The position numbers and the translations under genes were made by a program. From Rhizocola hellebori (GTDB taxonomy: Bacteria; Actinomycetota; Actinomycetes; Mycobacteriales; Micromonosporaceae): a DNA stretch of 64,000 bases. Positions 36,212-44,384 of the stretch are shown in pieces. How positions within the stretch are numbered: position 1 is the stretch's first letter; every line of letters begins with the position of its first letter. The notes beneath the pieces are model-generated. The model was not told the DNA's origin and did no database searches. It saw nothing but the letters and a program-made list of their open reading frames with translations. Location of the stretch: the NCBI RefSeq assembly GCF_016862955.1, contig NZ_BONY01000011.1:1-64000 (forward strand), given 5' to 3'.

Positions 36212-36943
36212 GTGACGACCCTGTTCGGCCAGGTGGCCCAATCCTATGACGACGTGCGTCCCGGCTACCCCGGCGACATCACCGCCGCCATCGCCGCCTA
36301 CGCCCCCGACGCCGACGGCCTGGCCGAGCTGGGACCGGGTACAGGCAAGGGAACCGAGGTGCTCGCCGGGCTGCGCGTGCCGATGACCTGCATCGAACCC
36401 GACCCGCTCATGGCCGCACTGCTGCAGGCCAAATTCCCGCAGGCCACCATCACGATAAGCACCTTCGAACAATGGACCCCGCCACCGGGCGGGACGGCGC
36501 TGCTGTGCTGCGCCATGGCGTGGCACTGGCTCGACCCGCAAACCAGAAACCGGCGCGCCTTCGACACGCTGCGCCCCGGCGGCGCCCTGGCCGTGTTCGG
36601 CCACAAGTACGCCTTCGCCGACCCGGCCCACGAACAAGCCGTCGACGACGCGTTCGCCTCGTGCGGCGTAGCCAAGCAGGACAAGGCGCAGCAGTGGTTC
36701 CACGACGACATCGTCGCCAGTGGACTGTGGTCAGACGTGCGGTGCACCGTGTTCACCCGCGACTGGGACTGCACCACCGAGCGGTACCTGCAGCTGCACC
36801 AGACCTTCTCCCCATTCCTGCGGCGCAGCCCAGCCGAACAGGACAAGATCCTGGCCGCGCTGCGCCACGCCGTCGACGGCCTCGGCGGGCTCATCCGCCT
36901 GCGCCTGCCCACCACCCTGGTGCTGGCCCGCCGCCCAGCCTGA
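36212..36943 (+). CDS. Class I SAM-dependent methyltransferase
   Basis: At 243 residues. FGQVAQSYDDVRPGYP is the usual entry of this subgroup; motif I is LAELGPGTGKGTEVLA and motif II CIEPDPLMAALL; CCAMAWHWLDP is the typical post-I segment. GTG start at 36212, 18 bases from the divergent HAD start. Substrate unknown. Confidence 0.88.
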   Translation: MTTLFGQVAQSYDDVRPGYPGDITAAIAAYAPDADGLAELGPGTGKGTEVLAGLRVPMTCIEPDPLMAALLQAKFPQATITISTFEQWTPPPGGTALLCCAMAWHWLDPQTRNRRAFDTLRPGGALAVFGHKYAFADPAHEQAVDDAFASCGVAKQDKAQQWFHDDIVASGLWSDVRCTVFTRDWDCTTERYLQLHQTFSPFLRRSPAEQDKILAALRHAVDGLGGLIRLRLPTTLVLARRPA

Positions 36944-36945
36944 AA

Positions 36946-36961
36946 CCCGCCCGCGGGCGGG
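36946..36961. terminator. Perfect 16-base palindrome between convergent genes
   Basis: CCCGCCCG/CGGGCGGG lies 2 bases after the methyltransferase stop and 8 bases before the end of the convergent SDR gene. A hairpin here could terminate transcription from both directions. Confidence 0.5.
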
Positions 36962-36969
36962 CGGCGTGG

Positions 36970-37689
36970 CTAGCGGCCGCCGGCCACGCGCAGGTTGGCG
37001 CCGGTGACGTAGGACGCCTCGTCGGACAGCAACCACACGATCGCCGCCGCCACCTCGTCGGGCTCACCCGCCCGGCCCATCGGGGCCAGCGGGCCGACCC
37101 GTTCCAGGCGGCCCGGCGCGTGGATGTCGGTCCTGATCACGCCGGGGGAGACCGTGTTCACCCTGATCCCGGCCGCACCCAGCTCCTTGGACAGCCCGAC
37201 GGTCAGCGTGTCGAGCGCGCCCTTGCTCATCGCATAGTGCACATACTCACCAGGGCCGCCCAGGGTCGCCGCGCCCGACGAGACATTGACGATCGACCCG
37301 CCGCCGCCCGCGGTCATCACCCGGATCGCCTCCTGCGCACAGAAGATCGCCCCGAGCACGTTGACCTCGATGACCCGCCGGATGTCGGCCTCAGCCACGT
37401 CGACCAGATTGCCCCGGCCCTCGATGATGCCGGCGTTGTTGACCAGGCCGGTGACCTGGCCCAGGGCCGCGGCGGCGGCGAACATCGCCTGCACCGAAGC
37501 CGAACTGGCCGTGTCCACCCGCGCCGTGATCGCCTTCGCCCCCAGGTCACGCACCTGCCGCGCCACCTCCACCGCGGCTGCCTCATCATGGTGAAAGCCC
37601 ACCACCACGTCATGGCCCGAACGTGCCAAATGGACACAGGTGCTCGCGCCGATGCCGCGCGACCCTCCGGTAACGACAGTGACCGCCAT
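36970..37689 (-). CDS. Short-chain dehydrogenase/reductase
   Basis: At 239 residues, classical SDR: cofactor motif VTGGSRGIGAS, NNAG (VNNAGIIEG), catalytic Ser in VSSGAAT and Tyr/Lys in YAMSKGALD. Similar to FabG and glucose-1-dehydrogenase-type enzymes. GHDVVVGFHHDEAAA at the end of beta 2 suggests NADP preference is possible. No pathway genes adjoin. Confidence 0.9.
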   Translation of the reverse strand: MAVTVVTGGSRGIGASTCVHLARSGHDVVVGFHHDEAAAVEVARQVRDLGAKAITARVDTASSASVQAMFAAAAALGQVTGLVNNAGIIEGRGNLVDVAEADIRRVIEVNVLGAIFCAQEAIRVMTAGGGGSIVNVSSGAATLGGPGEYVHYAMSKGALDTLTVGLSKELGAAGIRVNTVSPGVIRTDIHAPGRLERVGPLAPMGRAGEPDEVAAAIVWLLSDEASYVTGANLRVAGGR

Positions 37690-37787
37690 ACCCGCCAGTA
37701 GATCATGCTGAAGGTCACTCGGGTGTCGCTGTCGCCGTTGTCACCCACCTCTGGTAGAACAGGCGTATCAAACAAGGAGGCGAGGTC

Positions 37788-38483
37788 ATGGGACTCTCCA
37801 CCAAGGAGCTCACAACAATCAAGGAGACACTCGCCGCCGGCAAAAAGCCGCGGGTGATGTTCACCGAGTCGGCAGGGCAGATCGCCGGGCAGATCGGCCA
37901 TGTCGTGCAGCTCGACGATCCCTCCGTTCAGGAGGATTGGATCCTGGTCAAATTCGGGGCCGATATTCTGCCCTTTCCACCGGCCGATCTGAGCATCGCG
38001 CCCCGCGGCGCCGCTGCCAAAAAGGCGCCTGAGCCCGCGCCACCAGCCAAAGCGGCGCCCCCCGAGCCCGAGTTCAAGATTGTCCGCGAGCAGGTCCCCG
38101 CTGCTCGCAAGGAAAAGGCCCCACCTGCAGCCAGCCAGGAGAAGATCGTGACCGAGCCCGAGAGCATCCCCCCAGCCCCGCGCAAACCCGCCACCCCGAA
38201 AGCGGCCAAGGCCAAACCGTCGCCGTCGTTCACGGTCACCCTCGCCTACACCGAGGGGGAGTGGATGGTGGGTGCGGTCCAGGGCGCGAAGACCCTGGCC
38301 AAGCCCTACCTCATCAAGCCCGCCGACGCCCTGAAAATGGTGTCGATGCTCGACGTCCCCGGCGTGCAGGAGGCGGTAGAAACGATCGTGTCCGCCGAGC
38401 GTGAACAGGCCAAGGCCCACGCCGAAAAGCTGCGCGCCGAGCTCGCCGAGCTCGAAGCCAAACTCGCCGACCTCGGCGCCTAA
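37788..38483 (+). CDS. Uncharacterised actinobacterial protein (DUF6319-like)
   Basis: At 231 residues: N-terminal domain (LSTKELTTIKETLAAGKKPR, GQIAGQIGHVVQLDD), a Pro/Ala/Lys-rich linker (about 82-148), a second folded part (FTVTLAYTEGEWMVGAVQGA) and a C-terminal coiled coil (EREQAKAHAEKLRAELAELE). It resembles a family annotated DUF6319, a tentative assignment. AAGGAGG ribosome site before ATG 37788. A large hairpin follows its stop. Confidence 0.75.
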   Translation: MGLSTKELTTIKETLAAGKKPRVMFTESAGQIAGQIGHVVQLDDPSVQEDWILVKFGADILPFPPADLSIAPRGAAAKKAPEPAPPAKAAPPEPEFKIVREQVPAARKEKAPPAASQEKIVTEPESIPPAPRKPATPKAAKAKPSPSFTVTLAYTEGEWMVGAVQGAKTLAKPYLIKPADALKMVSMLDVPGVQEAVETIVSAEREQAKAHAEKLRAELAELEAKLADLGA

Positions 38484-38496
38484 CCCACCGCGCCTT

Positions 38497-38552
38497 CACC
38501 ACCACCACCGCCCGCCTCAGGCCCCGACCGAGCGCGGGCGGCGGTGGTGGTG
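38497..38552 (+). terminator. Long hairpin after the DUF6319-like gene
   Basis: Nineteen-base arms (38497-38515 and 38534-38552) with one mismatch and an 18-base loop, starting 14 bases after the stop. Arms are CACCACCACC-type repeats pairing with GGTGGTGGTG. No T-run, as often in high-GC terminators. The rest of the gap to 38736 holds only a short direct repeat (cagggcnaacgggcgat at about 38619 and 38644) and no gene. Confidence 0.6.
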
Positions 38553-38736
38553 TCGCCGCATCCGCCTGAGCGAGACACACGCGGGCTGGCCTAGGTGCGG
38601 TGCGGCCTCCTACCTCAGCAGGGCCAACGGGCGATTTGCCTCGGCAGGGCAAACGGGCGATGTCGGGGTGTGGCGCGGATCTCTGTGGGGTGGGGGCGGA
38701 TGGCTCGCCGGCGTCCACGGGCGGCAGCCTGTGGCT

Positions 38737-39264
38737 ATGAGCGACTGGGAAACACTGGTGAGTCAGGCGTGGGCGTCGATCGATGACTATGAGGGTCGCG
38801 AGGAACAGTTCCGGGCGTTGATCGACCAACTGGCCACGCAGCTGCCCGACGGCGACCCGGTCGCGGCGTTCGAGCGGGCCTGCGCCTGGGACTCCACCGG
38901 GCACTCCGACCGTGCCGTGCCGCTGTATCAGTGGGCGCTCGACCATGGGCTGACCGGCTACCGGCGGCGCCGCGCCGTGATCCAGATGTCCAGCTCCATG
39001 CGCAACATCGGGCAGGCCGAAGCGGCCGTCGCGCTGCTGCGGGCCGAACGCGCCATCGATGCGTCCACGTTGGACGAACAGACGCGGGGGCTGGACGACG
39101 CGATCAGCGCGACGTTGGCGCTGTGCCTGGCCGACAGCGGCCAGGCACGCGAGGCGGTGTCGATCGCCGTCGCCGCGCTCGCCCCGCACCTGCCCCGCTA
39201 CCAGCGCTCGATGGGCAACTATGCGCGGCTGCTCATGCAGGAGCCGGACAGCACGCAGGCCTAG
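38737..39264 (+). CDS. Tetratricopeptide-repeat-like protein
   Basis: At 175 residues, all-helical with TPR-like pairs (DPVAAFERACAWDSTGHSDR, AVPLYQWALDHG, RNIGQAEAAVALLRAE, SGQAREAVSIAVAALAPHL), matching the TPR_5 type widespread in actinobacteria, of unknown partner. Start at ATG 38737. Its stop overlaps the convergent cydB stop. Confidence 0.85.
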   Translation: MSDWETLVSQAWASIDDYEGREEQFRALIDQLATQLPDGDPVAAFERACAWDSTGHSDRAVPLYQWALDHGLTGYRRRRAVIQMSSSMRNIGQAEAAVALLRAERAIDASTLDEQTRGLDDAISATLALCLADSGQAREAVSIAVAALAPHLPRYQRSMGNYARLLMQEPDSTQA

Positions 39265-40256
39265 TCGGGGATGTGCTGGGTGCCGATGCGCTTGCGGAAG
39301 ACCCAATAAGTCCAGCCCTGGTAGAGCAGCACGATCGGGGTGAACACCAACGCCACCCACGACATGATCTTCAGCGTGTACGGGGTGGACGAGGCGTTGA
39401 CGACCGTCAAGCTGTTGGCCTCGTCCAGCGTCGAGGGCATGACGTCGGGGTAGAGGTTGGCGAACAGGGCCGCCACCGCGAGCCCGATCGCCGCGGCGGT
39501 GCCCACGAACGCCCAGCCCTCCCGCCCGACCCGGTTGAAGGCCAGCCCGGCCAGCAGCGCCACGGCGGCCAGCACGGCCAGGATCAGTGAACCCGCCGTG
39601 TAGCGGTGGGCCAGCGTCCAGGTCAGGAAGACCACCGCCGCCACCGCCGCCGCCAGGCCGGCCGTGAAGGCGATCCGGTTGGCGCGGGCACGGATGTCAC
39701 CGGTGGTCTTGAGCGCCAGGAAGATCGCACCGTGGGTGACGAACAGGGCCAGCGTCGTCAGCCCACCCACCAGCGCATAGGGGTTGAGCAGGTCGAAGAA
39801 TCCGCCGACGTACTCGTGGTCGGCGTCGAGCTTGACCCCGCGCACGATGTTGGCGAACGCCACCCCCCACAGCACCGCGGGCACCAGCGAACCGAAGAAG
39901 ATGCACAGGTCCCAGCGGTGCTTCCAATGCGCGTCATGGCGCTTGCCGCGATATTCGAAGGCCACCCCGCGCAGGATCAGCGCCACCAGGATCAGCAGCA
40001 GGGGCAGGTAGAAACCCGAGAACAGGGTGGCGTACCACTCCGGGAACGCGGCGAACATGGCGCCACCGGCGGTGATCACCCACACCTCGTTGCCGTCCCA
40101 CACCGGCCCGATCGTGTTGATCATTACGCGGCGCTGTTTGTCGTCGCGTCCCAGTACAGGCAAAAGAATCCCGACGCCGAAGTCGAAGCCCTCCAGCACG
40201 AAGTAGCCGATGAACAGCACGGCGATGAGCAGGAACCAGACGGTGTGCAGCTCCAC
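39261..40256 (-). CDS. cydB: Cytochrome bd quinol oxidase subunit II
   Basis: At 331 residues and about nine helices; typical blocks are FFVLEGFDFGVGILLP-like (GYFVLEGFDFGVGILLPVLG), GPVWDGNEVWVITAGGAMFA and FPEWYATLFSGFYLPLLLI. GTG start 23 bases after the cydA stop. Partner of CydA in the oxygen-scavenging terminal oxidase. The cydDC genes for assembly are not in this window. Confidence 0.97.
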   Translation of the reverse strand: MELHTVWFLLIAVLFIGYFVLEGFDFGVGILLPVLGRDDKQRRVMINTIGPVWDGNEVWVITAGGAMFAAFPEWYATLFSGFYLPLLLILVALILRGVAFEYRGKRHDAHWKHRWDLCIFFGSLVPAVLWGVAFANIVRGVKLDADHEYVGGFFDLLNPYALVGGLTTLALFVTHGAIFLALKTTGDIRARANRIAFTAGLAAAVAAVVFLTWTLAHRYTAGSLILAVLAAVALLAGLAFNRVGREGWAFVGTAAAIGLAVAALFANLYPDVMPSTLDEANSLTVVNASSTPYTLKIMSWVALVFTPIVLLYQGWTYWVFRKRIGTQHIPD

Positions 40257-40279
40257 TGTGGACTCCCCAGCAAGGCGAA

Positions 40280-41680
40280 CTAGTAGGCGAAGGCCAGCGG
40301 CCGGTCGTCATCACCGGCAGGCTCGGCGGGCGTGACATCGGGGACACCGGCGCGGGCGTAACGCAGCAGCAGCCCCACCTCGACCACCGCCAGCACCCCG
40401 TAGAGCAGCGTGTAGACCGACAACGAGGTGATCACATCGCCCGGCCCGACCGTGGGCGACGCGGCGTTGGCGGTCAGCATCTGGGTGAACACGATCCAGG
40501 GCTGCCGGCCCATCTCGGTGAAGATCCAGCCGGTGGCGTTGCCGGCCAGCGGCAGCAGCGGAAGCACCACCATCGCCCGCAACAGCCATTTCGAGGCAGG
40601 CGCCCGGCCGCGGCGCATCGACCACAGCGCCCACAGCGCGATCAGCGCGGCCAGCATCCCGAAACCGATCATGAGCCGGAACGTCCAGTAGGTCACCGGG
40701 ATGATGGGCCGGTAGTCGCCCTCGCCGTACTTGGACACGTACTCGGCCTGCAGATCGTTGATGCCCTTGACCTCGCCGTCGAAGCTGCCTGTGCCCAGGA
40801 ACGACAGCACACCAGGGATGTCCAGCTGGTACACCGGCTTGGTCCCGTCGAGGGTGCCGATGGTCAGGATCGAGAACGGGGCGGGCTGCTCGGTTTCGTA
40901 GAGGGCCTCGGCGGCGGCCATCTTCATCGGCTGCACCTCGGTCATGATCTTGCCTTGGGTGTCGCCGGTGATCAGCAGGGCGGCCATCGCCACCACCGTC
41001 GTCCACGAGCCGATCTTCACGGCGCTGCGGTATTCGGACGTGTCGGCTCCGGCGCGGCGGATCAGGTGCCACATGCCCACCGCCGCGACCAGCCCACCGG
41101 CGGCCAGGAACGCCCCGGCGATGGTGTGCGGGAAGGTGACCAGCACCACCTTGTTGGTCAGCACCGCCCAGAAGTCGGTCAGCTCGGCGCGGCCCCTTTC
41201 GGCGTTGAAGGTGAACCCGACCGGATTTTGCATCCACGAGTTGGCGGCGAGGATGAAATAGGCTGACAGCACGGTGCCGATGGCCGCGATCCAGATACAG
41301 GCCAGGTGCAACCGCTTGGGCAGACGATCCCAGCCGAAGATCCACAGGCCGAGGAAGGTCGACTCGAGGAAGAATGCCAGCAGGGCCTCGATCGCCAGCG
41401 GAGCACCGAAGATGTCGCCGACGAAGCGCGAGTAGGTGCTCCAGTTCATCCCGAACTGGAACTCCTGCACGAGGCCGGTGACCACGCCCATCGCGAAGTT
41501 GATCAGGAACAGCTTGCCGAACAGTTTGGTCAGCCGCAGCCACTTGTCGTTTCCGCTGCGTACCCAGGCGGTCTGCATCCCGGCGACCATGAACGACAGG
41601 CCGATGGTGAGCGGTACGAACAGGAAGTGGTAGACCGTGGTGATGCCGAACTGCCACCTGGCCAGCTCTGTCGCGTCCAT
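40280..41680 (-). CDS. cydA: Cytochrome bd quinol oxidase subunit I
   Basis: At 466 residues: haem-ligand His in RWQFGITTVYHFLFVPLTIG, the conserved GRQPW (TEMGRQPWIVF) and the quinol-binding loop. The short Q-loop form is indicated by length. It oxidises quinol and reduces O2 at low oxygen tension. ATG 41680; a Rex-type operator lies 43-65 bases upstream, which predicts derepression when NADH rises. Confidence 0.97.
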   Translation of the reverse strand: MDATELARWQFGITTVYHFLFVPLTIGLSFMVAGMQTAWVRSGNDKWLRLTKLFGKLFLINFAMGVVTGLVQEFQFGMNWSTYSRFVGDIFGAPLAIEALLAFFLESTFLGLWIFGWDRLPKRLHLACIWIAAIGTVLSAYFILAANSWMQNPVGFTFNAERGRAELTDFWAVLTNKVVLVTFPHTIAGAFLAAGGLVAAVGMWHLIRRAGADTSEYRSAVKIGSWTTVVAMAALLITGDTQGKIMTEVQPMKMAAAEALYETEQPAPFSILTIGTLDGTKPVYQLDIPGVLSFLGTGSFDGEVKGINDLQAEYVSKYGEGDYRPIIPVTYWTFRLMIGFGMLAALIALWALWSMRRGRAPASKWLLRAMVVLPLLPLAGNATGWIFTEMGRQPWIVFTQMLTANAASPTVGPGDVITSLSVYTLLYGVLAVVEVGLLLRYARAGVPDVTPAEPAGDDDRPLAFAY

Positions 41681-41722
41681 GAGCTGACCATACTGAGCGA
41701 TAACGGCCTGAAAGGAGGTTTC

Positions 41723-41744
41723 GCTTGTGAATACTTTCACAAGC
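41723..41744. promoter_or_regulatory. Rex (redox-sensing repressor) operator between cydA and plsC
   Basis: TTGTGAATACTTTCACAA (41725-41742) matches the Rex consensus TGTGAA-N4-TTCACA exactly and extends to 9-base perfect arms (GCTTGTGAA / TTCACAAGC) around a 4-base centre. In Streptomyces Rex controls cydABCD. The site overlaps the GTG start codon of the divergent acyltransferase. Confidence 0.85.
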
Positions 41745-42494
41745 TGGCAGCCACCCCTGCTGTGGCGGGCCGCGCTGCGCGTCTCTCGGCTGCTCACCGG
41801 CCTGGTATCCAAGTTGGAGGTCAGTGTCGCGCCCGGCCATGAGATAGGTCATGGCGTCATCCTGGCCAGCAACCACATCGGCAACTTCGACCCGATCGCG
41901 CTGACCGCGGCCTGCTCCAGACTGGGCATAGCCCCGCGCTACCTGGCCATGGAAGAGCTGTTCACCACGCCGGTGGTGGGCTGGCTGCTGCAGCGGGCAG
42001 GGCAGATCCGGGTCGACCGCGACAAGCCCACCGCCCCGCAGGCCTTCGCCGACGCACGCCAAGCGCTGGCCGAAGGCGCGGTGATCATCGTCTACCCGGA
42101 GGGACGCATCAGCCGCGACCCGGGGCTGTGGCCCGAACGCGGCAAGACCGGTACCGGACGGCTGGCGCTGGCCACCGGAGCCCCGCTCATCCCGGTCGCC
42201 ATCTGGGGCACCCACGAGGTGCTGCCCTATGCCGCGCCCAAAGGGCTGTGGCCCGCCGTGTTCAAGGCGATGCGGCACCGGCCCAAGGTGTCGGTGCGCT
42301 TCGGCGCGCCGCTGCAGCTGTCCGATATAGACCCCGCCCGTCCCGGTGCGGCGCAACAGGTCACCGACCGGCTCCTCAACGCGATCATCGACGAGCTGGC
42401 GCCGCTGCGCGCCGGCGAACCCGACCTGCCGCGCCACGTCGACCCGACCCGCGACGTCGAGACCCGGCGCACCCACCCCCGGGTGGCGTCATGA
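41727..42494 (+). CDS. 1-acyl-sn-glycerol-3-phosphate acyltransferase family protein
   Basis: At 255 residues, a PlsC-type acyltransferase: catalytic NHIGNFD, GIAPRYLAMEELF, YPEGRISRD and the downstream PVAIWGTHEVLP. It acylates lysophosphatidate in phospholipid synthesis or a related acceptor. GTG start with an excellent AAAGGAGG 8 bases upstream. The Rex site covers its first codons. Its stop overlaps the next gene start (ATGA). Confidence 0.9.
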   Translation: MNTFTSWQPPLLWRAALRVSRLLTGLVSKLEVSVAPGHEIGHGVILASNHIGNFDPIALTAACSRLGIAPRYLAMEELFTTPVVGWLLQRAGQIRVDRDKPTAPQAFADARQALAEGAVIIVYPEGRISRDPGLWPERGKTGTGRLALATGAPLIPVAIWGTHEVLPYAAPKGLWPAVFKAMRHRPKVSVRFGAPLQLSDIDPARPGAAQQVTDRLLNAIIDELAPLRAGEPDLPRHVDPTRDVETRRTHPRVAS

Positions 42495-43255
42495 CAGGCA
42501 CATTGACGGTGCAAACGGCCGGCCCGGTCGCCACCATCCGCATCGACCATCACGCCAAACGCAACGCCATGACCGCCGCGATGTGGCGATCCCTGCCGGT
42601 CCTGCTGGCGCAGCTGCAAGACGACCCTCAGGTCCGGGCCGTAGTTCTCACCGGCGCGGGGGACACCTTCTGCGCCGGGGCCGACATCGCCGACCTGGCC
42701 ACCATCGGCACCGAAACCGCCGGGGACAACCTTGCCGTCGCGGCCGAGGAGGCCCTGGCCGGCTTCGCCAAACCCACCATCGCCCAGATTCGCGGCGACT
42801 GCGTGGGCGGCGGCTGCCAGCTGGCCCTGGCTTGCGACATCAGGCTCGCCGCGCACGACGCCCGGTTCGGCATCACCCCGGCCAAGCTGGGCGTGGTCTA
42901 CCCGGCGACCAGCATCCGGCGGCTGGTCAACGTCGCCGGGCTCAGCACCGCGCAGTGGCTGCTGCTGACCGCCGAGCTGCTCGACGCGACCCAGGCCCAG
43001 CAGCTGCGCCTGGTCCACGAGCTGTGCCCCGCCGACACACTGCAGCAGCGCACCGCCGACGTGGCGGCGACCCTGGCCAGCCGATCGCTGCTCAGCCAGG
43101 TCGCGATGAAACAGATGATGGCCGATCCGCAGCTACCCGCCGCCCAGGTGCAGGCCTGGATGGACCAGGTGCGCGACAGCGGCGAAGCGGCCGAAGGCGC
43201 GGCGGCCTTCCTGCAGCGCCGCGCGCCCCGGTTTCCGTGGACACCACACCGGTGA
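42491..43255 (+). CDS. Enoyl-CoA hydratase/isomerase family protein
   Basis: At 254 residues, crotonase fold: DTFCAGADIADLAT (oxyanion hole), RGDCVGGGCQLALACDIRLA and AAHDARFGITPAKLGVVYP. One catalytic Glu of hydratases is replaced in this alignment region by GVVYP (usually G..PG.G), so the exact reaction is open. Coupled to plsC by ATGA. Confidence 0.88.
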   Translation: MTGTLTVQTAGPVATIRIDHHAKRNAMTAAMWRSLPVLLAQLQDDPQVRAVVLTGAGDTFCAGADIADLATIGTETAGDNLAVAAEEALAGFAKPTIAQIRGDCVGGGCQLALACDIRLAAHDARFGITPAKLGVVYPATSIRRLVNVAGLSTAQWLLLTAELLDATQAQQLRLVHELCPADTLQQRTADVAATLASRSLLSQVAMKQMMADPQLPAAQVQAWMDQVRDSGEAAEGAAAFLQRRAPRFPWTPHR

Positions 43256-43308
43256 GGGCCGCCCACCCCGCCCACCGTCGTGGTTGGACGTCCCCGCGGG
43301 CGGAAGGT

Positions 43309-43524
43309 TCAGCGCCCCGCCTTGTAGAGCCCGACCAGCTCCCGTGTGGTGCCCACCCCGGCGCGGCGGCGCAGCTCGGCGATGCGGCGGTTGGCCGTAC
43401 GCAGCGAAAGAAACTCCGCCGTAGCGGCAGCCGCGATGGTGGCACCCGAAGCCAGCCGCTCCAGCAGCGCCTTCTCCATAGGGGAAAGGCGGCTGAGCCA
43501 GTCGGTTGGCTCTTGGTCGGCCAC
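43309..43524 (-). CDS. Small LuxR-type DNA-binding protein
   Basis: A 71-residue protein that is nearly all LuxR/GerE helix-turn-helix (RLSPMEKALLERLASGATIA, LSLRTANRRIAELRRRAGVG, TRELVGLYKAGR). It has no sensor domain, as in GerE. It may act alone or as a partner for another factor. Divergent from the GDPD gene. Confidence 0.8.
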   Translation of the reverse strand: MADQEPTDWLSRLSPMEKALLERLASGATIAAAATAEFLSLRTANRRIAELRRRAGVGTTRELVGLYKAGR

Positions 43525-43591
43525 AGCTCCTCCAACAGATCGACTATCCTCAACGTGGGTGGTTCCGACATTCTCACTGATTCACCCATTG

Positions 43592-43619
43592 TTGGCGACC
43601 CGTCAACTGGAAGTAGTGT
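43592..43619 (+). promoter_or_regulatory. Promoter candidate for the GDPD-transporter operon
   Basis: TTGGCG (43592-43597), 16-base spacer, TAGTGT (43614-43619), placing the transcript start a few bases before GTG 43632. By eye only. Confidence 0.3.
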
Positions 43620-43631
43620 CACACTCTTCGC

Positions 43632-44384
43632 GTGATCTTCCCCTATCTGGAGTCGCCACCCCTGGCCTTCGCCCATCGGGGCGGTGCCGCTGAAGGTGAT
43701 GAGAACACCGCTGAGGCGTTCGCGAGGTCTGTCCAATTCGGTTACCGCTACGTCGAAACCGACGTGCACGCCACCCGCGACGGGGTACCGGTGGTGCTGC
43801 ACGACGCCACGCTGGACCGGGTCACCGGCGCGCACCGCACACCCGTCGCGTCGCTGAGCTACGCCGAGCTGGCCGATTTCCGCGTGGCCGCCAGCTCGGC
43901 GATTCCCCGCCTGGACGAGGTTCTCGACGCCTGGCCGCAGATCAAATTCAACATCGACGTCAAGTCCGACGCCGCCGTGCAGCCCACCGTCGAGGCGGTG
44001 CTGCGGGCCGGGGCCGGCGATCGGGTGCTGCTGGCGTCCTTTTCGGACAGCCGGCTCCGCCGGATGCGAGCCCTGACCCGGGGCGCGGTGGCCACCTCGC
44101 TGGCCCAGCGGGAAGCGGCCCGGGTCTGGCTGGCCTCCCGGGTGGGCCTGCGGCTGAAACTGCCGCCCAACATCGTGGCCGCTCAGATCCCACGAAGCAT
44201 CGCCAGACGTAGATTTATTGACTATGCCCACCGGCTCGGGCTTCAGGTCCATGTGTGGACGGTCGACGATCCTGGCGAAATGGCCGGGTTACTTGATCTC
44301 GGTGTAGATGGCATCATGACCGATCGCATCGAGGTGTTGCGAGAAGTCTTCATCCAGCGAGGTCTTTGGAAGGAAAGCCAATGA
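43632..44384 (+). CDS. Glycerophosphodiester phosphodiesterase
   Basis: At 250 residues. The GDPD catalytic set is present: FAHRGGAAEGDENTAEAF (His-Arg and Glu), YVETDVHATRDGVPVVLHD (Glu, Asp, His) and the late WTVDDPGEMAGLLDLGVDGI. It releases glycerol-3-phosphate from glycerophosphodiesters. No signal peptide, so cytoplasmic. It is coupled by ATGA to the transporter gene. Confidence 0.93.
   Translation: MIFPYLESPPLAFAHRGGAAEGDENTAEAFARSVQFGYRYVETDVHATRDGVPVVLHDATLDRVTGAHRTPVASLSYAELADFRVAASSAIPRLDEVLDAWPQIKFNIDVKSDAAVQPTVEAVLRAGAGDRVLLASFSDSRLRRMRALTRGAVATSLAQREAARVWLASRVGLRLKLPPNIVAAQIPRSIARRRFIDYAHRLGLQVHVWTVDDPGEMAGLLDLGVDGIMTDRIEVLREVFIQRGLWKESQ

Noticed and set aside
38600-38670. Short direct repeats as a CRISPR array
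   Set aside because: Only two copies about 25 bases apart, no regular spacers and no cas genes.
41727-41744. Alternative reading of the cydA-plsC palindrome as a terminator
   Set aside because: It lies at the 5' ends of two divergent genes and matches the Rex consensus, so an operator is more likely.
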